DNA from: Pegoplata infirma | Taxonomy: Eukaryota; Arthropoda; Insecta; Diptera; Anthomyiidae | Direction of reading: 5' to 3' | Assembly (NCBI GenBank): GCA_963921195.1 | Contig: OY992540.1 | Coordinates: 59,218,844-59,282,843 of the forward strand | DNA length: 64,000 nucleotides | Shown here: piece by piece, positions 44,771-55,862 of the stretch | How positions within the stretch are numbered: the first letter of the stretch is position 1 | How the letters are laid out: the number at the start of each line of letters is the position of its first letter | The notes under the pieces: model-generated | The model's input: the letters and a program-made list of their open reading frames with translations, nothing else | The model's database searches: none | What the model was told of the DNA's origin: nothing | Position numbers and translations under genes: made by a program

Positions 44771-45583
44771 TACTCAAAAAATTATGTCATTTACTGTTTG
44801 TAGTTTATTTGAAAAATTTTACGTTTAGTCGTTTTTAAAAGAAAAAACATTTATTTAGTGTTTAGTTTTTATAAATGACTTCTTCTGTCCTTTGTTTCAA
44901 AAATAACACACTAAAATATAAAGACTTTTATTGACATTTAATTTTTGAAGTCATTTATTTTTGTTCTGTAAGTAAAAACTACTGATTATTCTTTAAATTT
45001 TTAATAAATTGAGTAAGTATTTTTTTTTTAAATTGTTGGTATTTTTTAATGAGATATCATTAGTTTTTACCAAGACAAGTTGGTTATTTTTTTGTAGAAA
45101 AAAAAATTCAAAAAATTATTTAAAGAAATATAAAAACATGTTTGTATGAAGTGACTTTGGCACGATGGGTAGATGGTTTGGCCAGAATGTAGTTGATTGC
45201 GGGATCGATTCCCCAAAATTTTATTTAAAATTTTTAAAAAAATATATCAATAGAAAATTGTAAAAAATAACCTACGAAATCATTAATTTTTAATGTTTTC
45301 GTAGGTTATTTTTTGGAATTTGCTGGTAAAAATAACAGAACTATCATTAATTTTTAATGTTTTCGTAGGTAATTTTTTTCGAATTTGTTGGTAAACATTA
45401 ATGAAAAAAACTTAATTTTTTAATGTTTAATGTTATTTATTTTAGAAAATTTTGTCAACAGTAAAAAATAAATGTTGGTGTTTGTTAAAATAAATGAATA
45501 ATTACTGGGATGGTTTTCAATTGTTTATTTACTGGTTTTAAATGTGTTTTTCATTTGTTTTTGCCTACAAAATATTTTGAGTG
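44771..45583 (+). mobile_element. H1: CACTCAAAA-ended element with tRNA-like module
   Basis: Starts TACTCAAAAAATTATGTCAT (first base changed from C) and ends AAAATATTTTGAGTG, with AA on each side. It is 813 bp. Features in order: AACTGTTTGTAGTTTATTT, a tRNA-like module at 45152-45216, a hairpin CCTACGAAA...TTTCGTAGG near 45270-45306, a repeat of that hairpin arm, and TTTGCCTACAAAATATTTT at the end. Copies at 50820, 61697 and 62765 share this plan. No transposase. Confidence 0.85.
45152..45216 (+). ncRNA. tRNA-like pol III promoter module in H1
   Basis: TGGCACGATGG resembles the pol III A box (TRGCNNAGYNGG) and GGGATCGATTCC, about 40 bp downstream, resembles the B box (GGTTCGANTCC). TTTGG before and CCAAA after could pair as an acceptor-like stem. 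It is too irregular to be a functional tRNA. The same module is kept in three other H copies. Confidence 0.5.
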
Positions 45584-45718
45584 AACCGTTTGCGAAATGT
45601 AAAGCTTGCAAAAAATTCTAAACATTATTGGTAGTTAAGGGAAAGGACTTTCGATGCATCTTAACTCCATAAGTTGTGCACTTTTATAATTTTATGTTTT
45701 ACTAAAACTAATAATTTT

Positions 45719-46066
45719 AAGGGCGAGTGGGGATTTCGACTCACTCACTAATCACTTTTTTTACTTGCGCTCACTCACTATTCGCTTACAAGAAAGTACA
45801 AAAAATTGCTCACCCGTACTCGTGACTAACGCCGGATTCAATAACGGTCACCCGTGAGTAAGGCAAACTCCACTTAAGCTATACAAATTTTTTACCAAAA
45901 AAAAGTGCTAAAAAATATTTTTTTTTGAAAAAAAAATTTAATAAAAAAACTCAAAACACGCAAAAATTTTTAAATTCACGTAGATTTTTTTCAACTCACG
46001 CTTACTAACAATTACATGATTGAAATGAAAATCACTTACACGTGATTTAAATGAATCACGCGTCTA
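45719..46066. mobile_element. Degenerate G-family element
   Basis: Starts near GGGCGAGTGGGGATTTCGAC and is full of CTCACTCACTA / AATCACTT motifs, ending ATGAATCACGCGTCTATAG. This is the mirrored composition of G at 15892. No clear 8-bp duplication. Confidence 0.6.
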
Positions 46067-46279
46067 TAGTTCATGAGGTTAAGTAACTTAAAGTTGATAA
46101 CTATGAGCCACGTCGAAAGATGAGAAAGATAATCGAATACGGATATCCTTTGCAGTAGGTATCTCTACCTTAATTTAATTTCAGAACTTCAACTGAACTT
46201 TGCTAATCTTTACGAACGCGTTGATTTGCCAAAGTGACAAAAAATACTGAACATTTTTGAAAATCCAAAAAATTTTCAA

Positions 46280-46405
46280 AACATTTTCAAAAAATCCCGC
46301 GAATCCCGGGATTCAAAATATATCGAAGATACCGGGATCCTGTAATCGGGATCCCGAAAAATTTTTTGCAATCCCGAATCCCGGGATTAAGAAAAACCAA
46401 TCCTG
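46280..46405. repeat. TCCCGGGAT repeat fragment
   Basis: Five or more CCCGGGA/TCCCGG motifs in 125 bp, as in the subterminal parts of the 26366-27228 element. No defined ends. Confidence 0.6.
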
Positions 46406-46568
46406 ATTGGAAGCCCCACTACATATTAGAGTTGTCAATCGATTAAGAATAATTCGATTAATCGATCCAACAAAACTAAACTCTTGTTCGATAAATTTAA
46501 AAATGATGACTTTCGATTCACGAATAAATCTATTAATTTGTGTCAATTAATCGAACAATTATTTTTTT

Positions 46569-47046
46569 TATACCCTCCAACTACAGTATCGAATTATCGG
46601 TCTAGGACTCCGTAAAATATATATATTATTCAGTAGTGATCGATTCTAAACATTATATCGATATACGTCTGTGGAGTGCACGATACAGACCAAAATAAAA
46701 GAGCTGTTTTATGGTCATAGGCTGGTTAAGTTCGGTGGCAAAATCGGACGAGCAGAAAAATTTTTCCACTTAAAGAACTAAAGCACCACCAGAAAAACAC
46801 TATTTTTTTACAAGTTTTTTTTTTGTATATTTGTTCAAAAATAAAATATTTTTATGCCATATAAAGTTCATTGAAAATGAAATTTTTTGGCCCGCCCACT
46901 CTTAGGGCGTGGTTATAAAAAATTATACAAAATAATGATAAAAGTGTGTTTTATGGGCGTAAATATCCTTATAAATTAATTTTTAAACATTTTTGAAGAG
47001 GGGAAAGGTATCCTTAAACGTCCCCCGCCGACTTCCCAACCCAAAA
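46569..47046 (-). mobile_element. Mini-me C, diverged copy
   Basis: TATACCCTCCAACTACAGTA at the start, ATATATATTATTCAGTAGTG, a remnant of the GTCY tract, CACGATACAGACCAAAATAA, and GGGGAAAGGTATCC near the distal end. The distal hairpin is lost. It interrupts an AT-rich block rich in ATTAATCGA/TCGATTAA motifs (46435-46560) that begins TAGAGTTGTCAATCG. Confidence 0.7.
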
Positions 47047-47379
47047 GTAATCTCAGTTATTCAATATTTAAGTTTTTTTATATATTTTTTAATAATAAAT
47101 CACTTTTATTCAATTTTTAACTTATTTTTATGTATTGTTTGTTAAAAAAATATTAAGTGTTTTATTATATTTTTTCGGAGTAAGCCAAGTGTATTTAATT
47201 TGTTGTTTGTGTTACTCTGATTGAAGAAGAAAATTGTGTCTTCTAAAGATTAAATTAAATGTGGATTTACCCTAGACCATGGTTTCTGTAACCACTTCTA
47301 CGTCATCAGTAGGCAATTACATTAAGTTGATTATTTGATATTTGCTAGAAAAATTCTTTATATATTTTTTTATCAACAG
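47047..47379. other. AT-rich stretch without genes
   Basis: No gene seen. 47240-47330 is less biased and is probably the 3' body of the SINE that continues on the - strand from 47380. Confidence 0.4.
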
Positions 47380-47413
47380 ACTAGCCTGAGATGAGCTTCG
47401 AACCTGTGTCATT

Positions 47414-48500
47414 AAGGCTGCGTTTTTGACATATCGCTTTAACTTAGTTTAACCGGGAGTTTTATTAAACTTTATAAAAATCAAACCAAGTTTAACCAAG
47501 CATTCTGTTTTTCAGTTCAAGTTTAGCAAATGTCGATTAACGCGGTATTGCCATACCAAATGCCACATTTCCAATTAGAATAGCTGCCATCATCGCACAT
47601 TTTTTCGAATAAAATATAACAACATGGCAATACTAACCAGTATATTTGAAAATCAGAGGTGTTTTTTGACATTTTTGTACCTTAGTTTAACTCCCCGAGT
47701 AAAAATTTTTATAAGATGCAATATATAATGATATGTAACACAATATATATTTATACGCAATTTGATCCGAATAATGGTGGATGTTTTTGCATTAAAAAAG
47801 ATCAACTTGTATAAAATATGATTTGATTTCATCCGAGTTTTGACCAGACATTGCTATATATTGGTGGATCTAATTAGATCTAATTGCATAAAAACATATA
47901 AAATCCTGGTGTTTTTTGGTTTGGGTTGAGATACACCACAGGTCAACGATACATTCACCAAACATATAATTTTCTAAAACAAAAAAAAAATGTTTGGGTA
48001 CGCTTCGAACCAGATAGGTGATATACATAACCCTAATAAGGAAATGTTTAGGAACATTTTAAAAAGTTTCTTATACTTTGCCTAAAAAACTTAGAAAATT
48101 GTTGGTTAATTGGAAACATAAAAAGTTTTATATGGAACAGAATAAGCTATATATAATTTGATGTTAAATTATACAGAAAAACAGATTTTGTATTGACCCT
48201 CATATTAATTTATTTAATTATATCAACCGTACACCTTTTAATCCGAATCATGATTAAATTATATATTACTACATATGACTGCATTAAAAAAATTTAAAAA
48301 ATATCTCACGGATGTATAATCATATATAATTTATTATGTTTGTATCAAGTTATATATTGTAATATATGTTTATTTTTACTCGGGTCTCCATCATTGGTGA
48401 GTTAAACTTAAAATAAACCACATCTCAAAAACAGAATTTGTGGTTTTAACTCAGTTTAAACCTAAAACCAATAAATTTTACAACTCAAAAACTCAGCCTA
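47414..48500. mobile_element. Inverted-repeat element (AAGGCTGCGTTTTTGA ends) inside the SINE
   Basis: Left AAGGCTGCGTTTTTGA; right end reversed TAGGCTGAGTTTTTGAG. Subterminal AGTTTAAAC/GTTAAACT motifs on both sides. The target duplication is not clear (TTA-like). Possibly PIF/Harbinger-like by general appearance, but not shown. Split by J2. Confidence 0.65.
47694..48384. mobile_element. J2: CCCGAGTAAAAAT-ended element
   Basis: Ends CCCGAGTAAAAAT / ATTTTTACTCGGG with TC on each side (47692-47693, 48385-48386). Nearly identical to J1 but inverted. Key shared phrases: GATACACCACAGGTCAACGA and TACGCTTCGAACCAG. Confidence 0.88.
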
Positions 48501-48550
48501 AATCACTCATGTTTTTGTAAACCGAAGCTCTAACCACTAGGCTATACTAT

Positions 48551-48620
48551 ATATGAGGCATTCCACACCAAATGTCCCGCTACAGAAAAACATGTGTCTC
48601 GTAAATTTCTGAATATCAAT
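48551..48620. mobile_element. D6: D-element end fragment
   Basis: TATATGAGGCATTCCACACC followed by AAATGTCCCGCTACAG and AACATGTGTCTCGTAAATTT, as in D4 and D5. No second end. Confidence 0.65.
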
Positions 48621-49795
48621 TAAAAATTTAATAAGGGAAAAAAATATTTAAAAAAAAATTACTTTAAACTTACTTTTTCACAAAAAGTCAAAAAAGAGTA
48701 TTTTTTTATTTGCAATTATCTTACTAACCAGCCAAAAGAAACTAAAATTGGATGAAAAATGACAAAGTTATAAATACTTCCCCAGATGATAAGACCGTAC
48801 ATTTTTGGATGACAAAAAAAATTTCTTTTTAATTATATTATCCAATTGGGGTAAAGTCAAAAGAATGCTAAAAAACTTTTTTAAAATTTCTGAATCCGTA
48901 AAAATTTTTTTTTATATTTTTTTTGAGTTAAATGGTCCATAATACATAAACAAATATATCCGCGTTGCGTGCACAAAACGTTTTTTTTATTTTGTAAACT
49001 ATAATTATAATTCTTAAAACCTTATTTTGTTTAACTATTGCATCAACTGGCAGGAAAAAAACAAATTTAGATTTTTTTTAATAACCTTGCAATTCTTAAA
49101 AAGTGTATCCTTGAAGTCCTTAAAGTGTTACCAACAATAACTCAAGTTTTGCAAGTCTCATTAATATGTTGTCAACATTTTTTTTAGAATTTCAATACAT
49201 TTTTTGGAATATTCGTCTTTTTTCTATTTTAAACAAATTTAAGTCTAACTTTTGGCAAGTTCTCTTTTAAATGCCTCACTAAAATTTTGTATATGGGTGG
49301 ATGTGAGGTAGATCCTTAAGCCTTTACAAAAAAGTTGACAAACATATTAGATTTTAACCGTTTCCTGCGTCTTAATTGTTTCCAATGGAATAAATGTATG
49401 TTCCGCATTAAATTTAAGCCCAGCTCAGCTGACATCCTCCCTACACCAAACGAACCTGTTTTGCAGTGTAGGCTGTGTATACATTTTTTTGCGTGTTTAA
49501 CAATTAATATTTCTGCAAAAAATAATGTATATAAAAAAAAAAAAAAAATCAAACGGAAGTATTATCATGTCTGATTATTTGAATTATTTGTCTGTTAATT
49601 TGTTTGAATTTTGAAGTAATTTTAAATATGAATCATAACAGTTTGTGCAAAGAAAAAAATTGATTACAATTCATATTAAAAGAGGGGTTTACACCTAAAG
49701 AGTTAAGCATAAATTTTGTCGAATTTTAATTATTCAAAATGGAATTACTTATTATTTTTATAAAAAAAAACCCCGTCTATCCAATATTTTTAAAA
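48621..49795. other. AT-rich stretch without supported genes
   Basis: 49316-49574 has overlapping frames on both strands of about 78 codons, without domain or splice support, though the composition at 49370-49490 is more balanced (CCAGCTCAGCTGACATCC). It could be unique sequence or an old exon remnant; I do not call a gene. Confidence 0.4.
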
Positions 49796-49920
49796 CAGGA
49801 TGCCCTGTAGGTTAGTTCGTAGCAAGGTAACCTTTGAACGTGGTGGTCGTGAGTTCAATTCCCAACAGAACCCTTGGTCTATTTGGCTTTAATGAGTCAA
49901 CCGTTATTGTAACCACTTCC
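49796..49920 (+). mobile_element. tRNA-like SINE fragment
   Basis: TAGGTTAGTTCGTAGCAAGG (A-box-like) and GTGAGTTCAATTCCCAAC (B-box-like), about 40 bp apart, followed by AACCCTTGG and TTGTAACCACTTCCC. Not a functional tRNA: stems are poor. Best read as a SINE or tRNA pseudogene. Confidence 0.5.
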
Positions 49921-50555
49921 CGTCTAGGTTAAAATTATTAAAAAATTAGTTGTTTTTTTCAAACACTTTTTAGGTATTTAAAAAAAAATCTTATAGTGTA
50001 AAACCCCTATTATTAGTAATTAACTGTTTAATATTCTACCAAGAAAAAACGATTAAAATCAATTTGAAGTAAAATAAAATTTATTTAAGCTCCCTTTTCA
50101 AGCATGCTTACAATTTTTTTATTTATTAAGTGCTAAATTAGCAAACATTAATACTCCTATGAAGAATACTCCAAAGATAGTAAAATGTTATTTAAAGTAG
50201 TCTAAAACTTCAAAACAATCTTATCTTCAATGACCTTCATGGTTTGTTAAGTTTTAAGTTTTAATGTGTGTAGTAGAGGCATTTATTTACAATTTCTGAA
50301 AGCACTATATTGAGCACATTATGTTTACGTTTTTTTTTGGATGGGAACTAAAACGGAAACGCTCAATCTTAATATTTTGGTGTGTGAAAATGTTGAATAT
50401 ATGGTATACGCCAAGCTAATTATAATTAAATATAAAAATATTTTTTTTTGACACTTTAACATTAAATTTATGGGAATAAATTAACAGGGAAGGTCTTCTG
50501 AAGGGTTTATCTTAATTTTTATACCCTACATTACTCACAGGGAAGCTATTCCATA
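49921..50555. other. AT-rich stretch without genes
   Basis: No gene or clear repeat. A TACCCTACATTACTC phrase near 50523 is similar to a mini-me terminus but too short to call. Confidence 0.4.
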
Positions 50556-50727
50556 CACTATAATAAAAATGATTTCAGTTTCCTACTATAAATTGGGTAA
50601 ATTTACACAAAATGTGTAGTTGTACCAAAAATTATTGGAAATTTACACATTTATAGTAGTATATTATTTGAATTTGTTGAAATTTACCCAATTTATAGTA
50701 GGAAACTGGACTCATTTGTTTAGAGTG
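50556..50727. mobile_element. 172-bp MITE with CACT ends
   Basis: Starts CACTATAATAAAAATGA and ends TCATTTGTTTAGAGTG, with TA on each side. Inside the ends, CAGTTTCCTACTATAAATTG and its reverse complement give nearly perfect arms of about 50 bp. Confidence 0.8.
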
Positions 50728-50979
50728 TAGGTTATATTCCAATTTTTCTGCAATTTACATGTGTTTTTGATGCACTAAAACTTTCAAAGAATTTCGTGAT
50801 TTTACGAGGTTTTTTATTACACTCAAAATATTTTGTAGGCAAAAACACATTTGAAACAAGTGATAAAACACTTGAAACCATCCCAGTAATTATTACTGTT
50901 CATAAAATTTTCTAAAATAAATAACATTGAATATTAAAAAAATAACTTCACTTTCGTTTTTTTACCAATAAATTTGAAA

Positions 50980-51752
50980 ACAAGTAAGAAAATTACAGTC
51001 GGTCAAGACCAACCATATAATACCCTACACCAGTGTTTCCCGGAAAATGGATCCCAAGTTCAAACATGGACCGATTGGATCTATCTTTTGTCAAATCTTT
51101 AATAAGTGTAAAAAACAATCGAAAACCTAATTTGAGTGAAATAAGCTTCTATTTGTTGCCAATAAACCGCTTTAACTAAATATCGGTCCAATTATAATCA
51201 TTAGGTTATTAAAGTACATAGAAACAAAATTTAAAAAAAATATTTTCTATTTTAATGAAATTTGAGAGATTTATGTGAATATCGGGAAGGTGGTTTGTAT
51301 GGGGGCTAGAAGAAGAACTCGTCCGATTCCTCTGAAATTCGGAATGTTAATTATTAAATACAAAACACGTTTACCTGCCAAATTTCGAAAGGATACCTAT
51401 TACTTATAACACGGTCATTAGAGCCAATTGAGCCAAATTAAAGCGGACCTTTGTATGGGGGCTAGGTCTAAACATGGACCGATTTATTCCAATTTCAATA
51501 GGCTTCGTCCTTGGGCCAAATGAAGCTTAAGTTTCAAATTTCAACCAAATGGATTGATAAATGCGACCTGTATCGTGTTTACAACGTTTACATGGACGGA
51601 CAGACGGACGGACATCGCTAGAATGACTTAAAAAGTTATTCTGAGTCGATCGGTATACTTAAAAGTGGGTCTAGGACCAATATTTCGGGTAGTTACAAAC
51701 ATCAGCACAAAGTCATTATACCCTGTACCACAGAGAGGTGTTGGGTATAAAA
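50980..51752 (+). mobile_element. Mini-me-like element, subfamily A, best copy
   Basis: Begins ACAAGTAAGAAAATTACAGT with stem GTCGGTCAAGACC, then TACCCTACACCAGTGTTTCC. It runs through GACGGACAGACGGACGGAC, core ATCGCTAGAATGACTTAAAA and GTAGTTACAAACATCAGC, and ends with a hairpin (CCTGTACCACAGAGAGGTG) and GGGTATAAAA. About 770 bp, non-coding. It sits in an A-run of H4. Use as reference for subfamily A. Confidence 0.88.
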
Positions 51753-51798
51753 ATAACCTACGAAAACATAAAAATTAATGATTGTTTGTGTTATTTTT

Positions 51799-52597
51799 GG
51801 TACTGCGCAATAACTCCCAAATGAAATAACTCCCAAAAAATAAATGAAACAACTCCCAAAAATTTTACATACGATTTGGGACTTATTTCATTATGAAATT
51901 AGTCCCAGTGAAGTGGGACTTATTGCACAAATTTTGTTGGGATTTATTTCATTATGAAATAACTTCCAAATGAAAAAAACCCCAACAAAAACAGATTTGG
52001 AGTTATTTCATTTCTTGTTAAGCATTGGGAGTTATTTCATCAATGGTGGGACTTATTTCATTTTAAATGAAAACAATATACACCTCTGTGCAATTGTTTT
52101 TTTTTTTTTGCTTAAAATTTTTTCTGCGTAGCCGGCCTTTGGCCGGGCTTAGGGATTACAAAATCCATGCATTAAACCCACCCTCTCCGCAAAGTAAAGT
52201 TTTCTAGGGTAGCAGGCCTTTACTCTATCAAATTTGCCTCAAAAAGGCCTGATAACCCAAATAGCTTTGGTTTGCAGAGAGGGTGGATTTAATGCATGGA
52301 GTATGTTATTCCTAAGCCCGGCCGAAGGCCGGCTACGCAGAAAACCTTTATTACAACAAAACAATGGGAACTTATTTCATTTTCTTTGGCACTTATTTCA
52401 TTGGGAGTTCTTTAATTTTTTTTGGGAGTTATTATTTTGATTTTAAATAACTCCCAAATATTGGGACATATTTCATTTTTTCTTTGGGAGTTATTTCATT
52501 TTTTAAAGTGTGGAGTTAATTCATTTTTCTTGGAATTTATTTCATTGGGAATTATTTCATTAGGACTTATTTCATTTGGGAGTTATTGCGCAGTACC
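51799..52597. mobile_element. Foldback element with 9-bp duplication (Mutator-like)
   Basis: Ends GGTACTGCGCAATAACTCCC and its exact reverse complement, flanked by identical 9-bp repeats GTTATTTTT at 51790-51798 and 52598-52606. Other H copies carry the empty site TGTTATTTTTACCAAC. Both arms are arrays of AAATGAAATAACTCCCAA-like units. Nine-base duplications with long inverted ends suggest Mutator-like (MULE) ancestry. No coding capacity. Confidence 0.88.
52123..52340. repeat. GC-rich inverted repeat at the centre of the foldback
   Basis: CTGCGTAGCCGGCCTTTGGC at the left mirrors GCCGAAGGCCGGCTACGCAG at the right, and ATCCATGCATTAAACCCACC mirrors GGTGGATTTAATGCATGG. It is unusually GC-rich for this region and may be a separate nested element. 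Confidence 0.75.
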
Positions 52598-52721
52598 GTT
52601 ATTTTTACCAACAAATTCAAAAAAAAAAAAATACTTACAAAAACATTAAAAACTAATGATTTCGAAAGTTATTTTTTACAATTTTTCTATTAAATTACTG
52701 CTAACAAATTTTTAATGAAAT

Positions 52722-52778
52722 TTTGGGAAATCGATCCCGCAATCAACCAGACACTCTACTCATCGTGCCAAAGTCAAT
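52722..52778 (-). ncRNA. tRNA-like module in H4
   Basis: On the - strand: GACTTTGGCACGATGAGTAG ... GATTGCGGGATCGATTTCCC. It lacks the 11-bp CCAGAATGTAG found in the other copies, so A and B boxes are closer. Otherwise as in H1. Confidence 0.45.
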
Positions 52779-53159
52779 CGATACAAATATGTTTTTATAT
52801 TTCTATAAATAATTTTTTTGTTTTTTTTTTTTTACAAAAAAATAACACACACAAGTAGGTAAAAACTAATGATTACTCCTTAAAAAATTCCAACAATTTA
52901 AAAAAAAAGAATAACGTACACAAATCAATAAAAATTAAAGAAGAATCGCTTATTTTTACTTGCAGAACAAAAATAAATGACTTTAAAAATTCAATGCTAA
53001 TGACAGTCTTTATTTTTCATGATTTGTTTTCAAAACAAAGAACATAAATAGTCGTTTAAAAAAACTTAACGTTAAACAAATGGTTTTTCTTTTAAAAACG
53101 ACAAAACGTAAAACTTTTTAAATAAACTACAAACAGTTAATGACATAACTTTTTGAGTT

Positions 53160-54847
53160 TACCTTATATTTTACGAGAACTTCTGATGAAAATAACGAGC
53201 TTTTTTGTCATTCGACAAGATTTTAGAAAATTTTTCGTGAATTGAACATTTTTTTTTAAATTTGTAAACATTTTTTTTTTTTCAAAAATTGTCAAAAAAA
53301 TTTCGAGGCTTAGAAAATATTTGCTAAAATCATTTTCTACTTCAAAACTTAAAAAAATTTTGTATCTGAATTTTTTTCGGAACTTAGAAAATTTTACTGT
53401 AAAAAACAAAAAAAAATCTCAAGAAATGTTTGTGTCAAGGCCTTAGAAAATTTTAAAATAATTTATCAAGACTTAGATTTTTTTTTTTTTTTAATTTATA
53501 AAAATTATTGTTTTTTCTTTAATATAAAATATTATAATCGAATTTTTATAACATATAATCGCAATTTGAGTAAATTTTAGCTTTGGCGCTCATTTCTTCC
53601 TTTTATTAAAAGTAAGGGGAAGAAGGGCTAACAAGTTGTGTAATAATTTTTGGCATACATCTTTTTATTTATTCTTTTGTAAAATCAACATTGTATTGAA
53701 TAACCGCAACACACAACGACAGAAAACCAGTTTAAAATGTCAAAAAGTCATCAACCATATTTCATAATATTTAATTTTAACAGTATCTTTACTGGTTTAT
53801 ATCTTTAGTAAATTATTTAAATTTAAAACTTTTATTTTCATTTTTGCGACAAAAATAAAAAATAAACAAAAGTTAATAATAAATGCACAATCAAACGTAT
53901 GTCTTCTATAAACAAAAAAAAGTATATAAAAAAACAGACAACAGACAACAAAAAAAAAACATGTTTATCCACTTTAATATTATGATTGCAAATTTCTTTC
54001 CATTTTTTTTTTGTTATTAAAAAAAACAAAAAAAACTTGTCGAATCAAACAGAAAAAACTTATTCAACAAATTATTCATAACTCGATGATGACCAAAAAA
54101 ATCTATTTTAAAAAATTTACAGAAAATTTACCATTATGTTTTTAGCGTATTCGTAATTTTTTTATTTATAAATGAATCAGTAACGGAAAGCAAATAAAAG
54201 CAACAAATAAACTAGAATTGAATTTGTCAGAATATTTAAAAATCTTGTAAGTGAATTGACTGGAATTGTGGAGGTTTCATTTTTTTTTTTTTTTTCATTT
54301 TACAAAGGATTGTTAAACTGTTTAAGTGGTTTAACTTGTTTTTTTTTTTTTGTATTTTGCGTGGATTTTATAACGGTTTTATAAGAAGCAAATATAAAAA
54401 AAATAAATAAAATTGATTTTATAAATATTGTAAACGAAAGCGAAAACTAGATGAACTACTTTTGCTTTAAATGGCTACAAAAAGCAGTTTATATATATAT
54501 TTTTTTTTTGATAATTATTGGAAAGTAATTTAAGTACATATGTATCTTGGTATCATAAGCTAAAATTCAAATAATAATAAAAAATTGAGTAGCGAGTATG
54601 TGCCTTAAGTCTTTTGATCTTTCTTGCAATGTTTTTTTTAGCAGGTTTGTGTCTTAAGTCTTTTGTTTTTTCAAGATGTGGTTATTTCGTTTAAAGTTTT
54701 ATGTGTAAACTCATTTAAATCAAATTTTAGTATTAAGTTTTGGATATCAATGTGAATTTTTGCCGGGATACACTCAAATCAGCACTATAGAAAAAAAATC
54801 ACTCCAGTCAGAAAGTGGGTATAAAAATAACATTCCCGTGTCTCTCA
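53160..54847. other. AT-rich stretch without genes
   Basis: No gene seen. Open frames at 53164-53409 and 53838-54029 are Lys/Phe-rich translations of A/T runs. 53580-53760 is slightly more balanced. Presumably intron. Confidence 0.5.
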
Positions 54848-55410
54848 CACTCAGAAAATTATGTAAGTTACTACATGTTAGTTGTTTGTATATTTTACAG
54901 TAGTTAGTTGTTTTCAACTACAAAGTCAGTTATTTTTGTATGAAAAATATCAAACAACTATTTCTGTTAGTTATTTTAAGTTGTTTTTTTTAATAACTAA
55001 CAAAAAAGTACTGTTATGTAGTAACAGTTATTTAAAGTAGTTAATTTTATTTTTTTTATCTCTGAAAAATTTTCAAAGTTTTTTCCAAATAAAAAATTCG
55101 TTTTTTTATTTTTCACAACTTTTTTTTAAAAAAAAAAAAACTTGAAAAAAATTTGGTCTCCAATTTTTTTTCTGAAAAATTTTTTGAAAAAAAAAATTAT
55201 ATATTGTTTATTTTATTTTTACTACATATTAGTTGTTTTAACTACAAATGTTAGTAATTTTTACTATATAAGTCAGTTGTTTTTTGTCAGTTAAAATAAC
55301 TAACATTGTTAGTTGATTTAACTGAAAAATTAGTTGACCCAAAACAACTTACAAAGTAGTTATTTTAACTGTCATTTTCAGTTGATTTTACTAACATAAT
55401 TTTTTGAGTG
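54848..55410. mobile_element. E2: intact CACTCA-ended element
   Basis: Starts CACTCAGAAAATTATGTAAG and ends ACTAACATAATTTTTTGAGTG, flanked by CA on each side (54846-54847, 55411-55412). Inside are ATGTTAGTTGTTT, TAGTTGTTTTCAACTACAAA and similar motifs. It is the uninterrupted reference for E1 (opposite orientation). No coding capacity. Confidence 0.88.
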
Positions 55411-55862
55411 CAGGTTTTTTAAATTAATTCCCCTTTTCGAGAAAAATGCAAACAATATATAATGTTAAATTGTGTTTCACACAAGAAGTGTGAAATAAGT
55501 CGAAAAAAGTAGAAAATTTTTCTTCTGAGAAAATAAGTGTTAAGATGTATTCAGTAAAATTTAATGGCGGTTCTTTTCTTGGAATATATTAACCCTGTAT
55601 CTGCAATTTTTAAGGTTAATTGTCGTTCTTATTTCAAATACTCTTCTAGAAAACCATTAAATCGTGCGTTTAAAGAGTTTAAATGTTCTACAAAAATGTT
55701 TTGCATCAAATTTCACTAGGCCGACATTTTCTTTACTAAATTTTTTTTGTAGGGAGCCTCAGGTCGGATTTAAATCATAAGTAAAGGTTTTAATTGTTTA
55801 TCTCTTGTTTTTTTTAATTTTTCTATTGAAGCATTTTCAAATTTTAAAAATTTCTTTAATAA
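55411..55862. other. AT-rich stretch without genes
   Basis: No gene or clear repeat seen. Confidence 0.4.

Larger units (their letters stand above)
47380..48546 (-). mobile_element. tRNA-derived SINE, interrupted between A and B boxes
   Basis: Read on the - strand, 48546-48501 has TATAGCCTAGTGGTTAGAGC, whose TAGCCTAGTGG fits the A box consensus. The sequence resumes at 47413 with AATGACACAGGTTCGAAGCTC, whose GGTTCGAAGC fits the B box. Between them an inverted-repeat element (47414-48500) has been inserted. Joined, A and B boxes lie about 45 bp apart, as in a tRNA head. Confidence 0.7.
50820..53159 (-). mobile_element. H4: H element split by a mini-me A and a 9-bp-TSD foldback
   Basis: In window orientation starts CACTCAAAATATTTTGTAGG and ends ACTTTTTGAGTT (last base changed), with TA on each side. 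It carries the H plan in reverse, including the tRNA-like module at 52722-52778. Removing 50980-51752 and 51799-52597 leaves about 770 bp, near the 809-813 bp of H1 and H2. Confidence 0.8.

Noticed and set aside
45152..45216. A functional tRNA gene
   Set aside because: Acceptor and anticodon stems do not fold properly and the segment recurs in four H elements; it is treated as a tRNA-derived module.
49316..49574. Possible small exon on either strand
   Set aside because: Composition is slightly better than background but there is no acceptor/donor pair in frame and no recognisable protein; left as unassigned.
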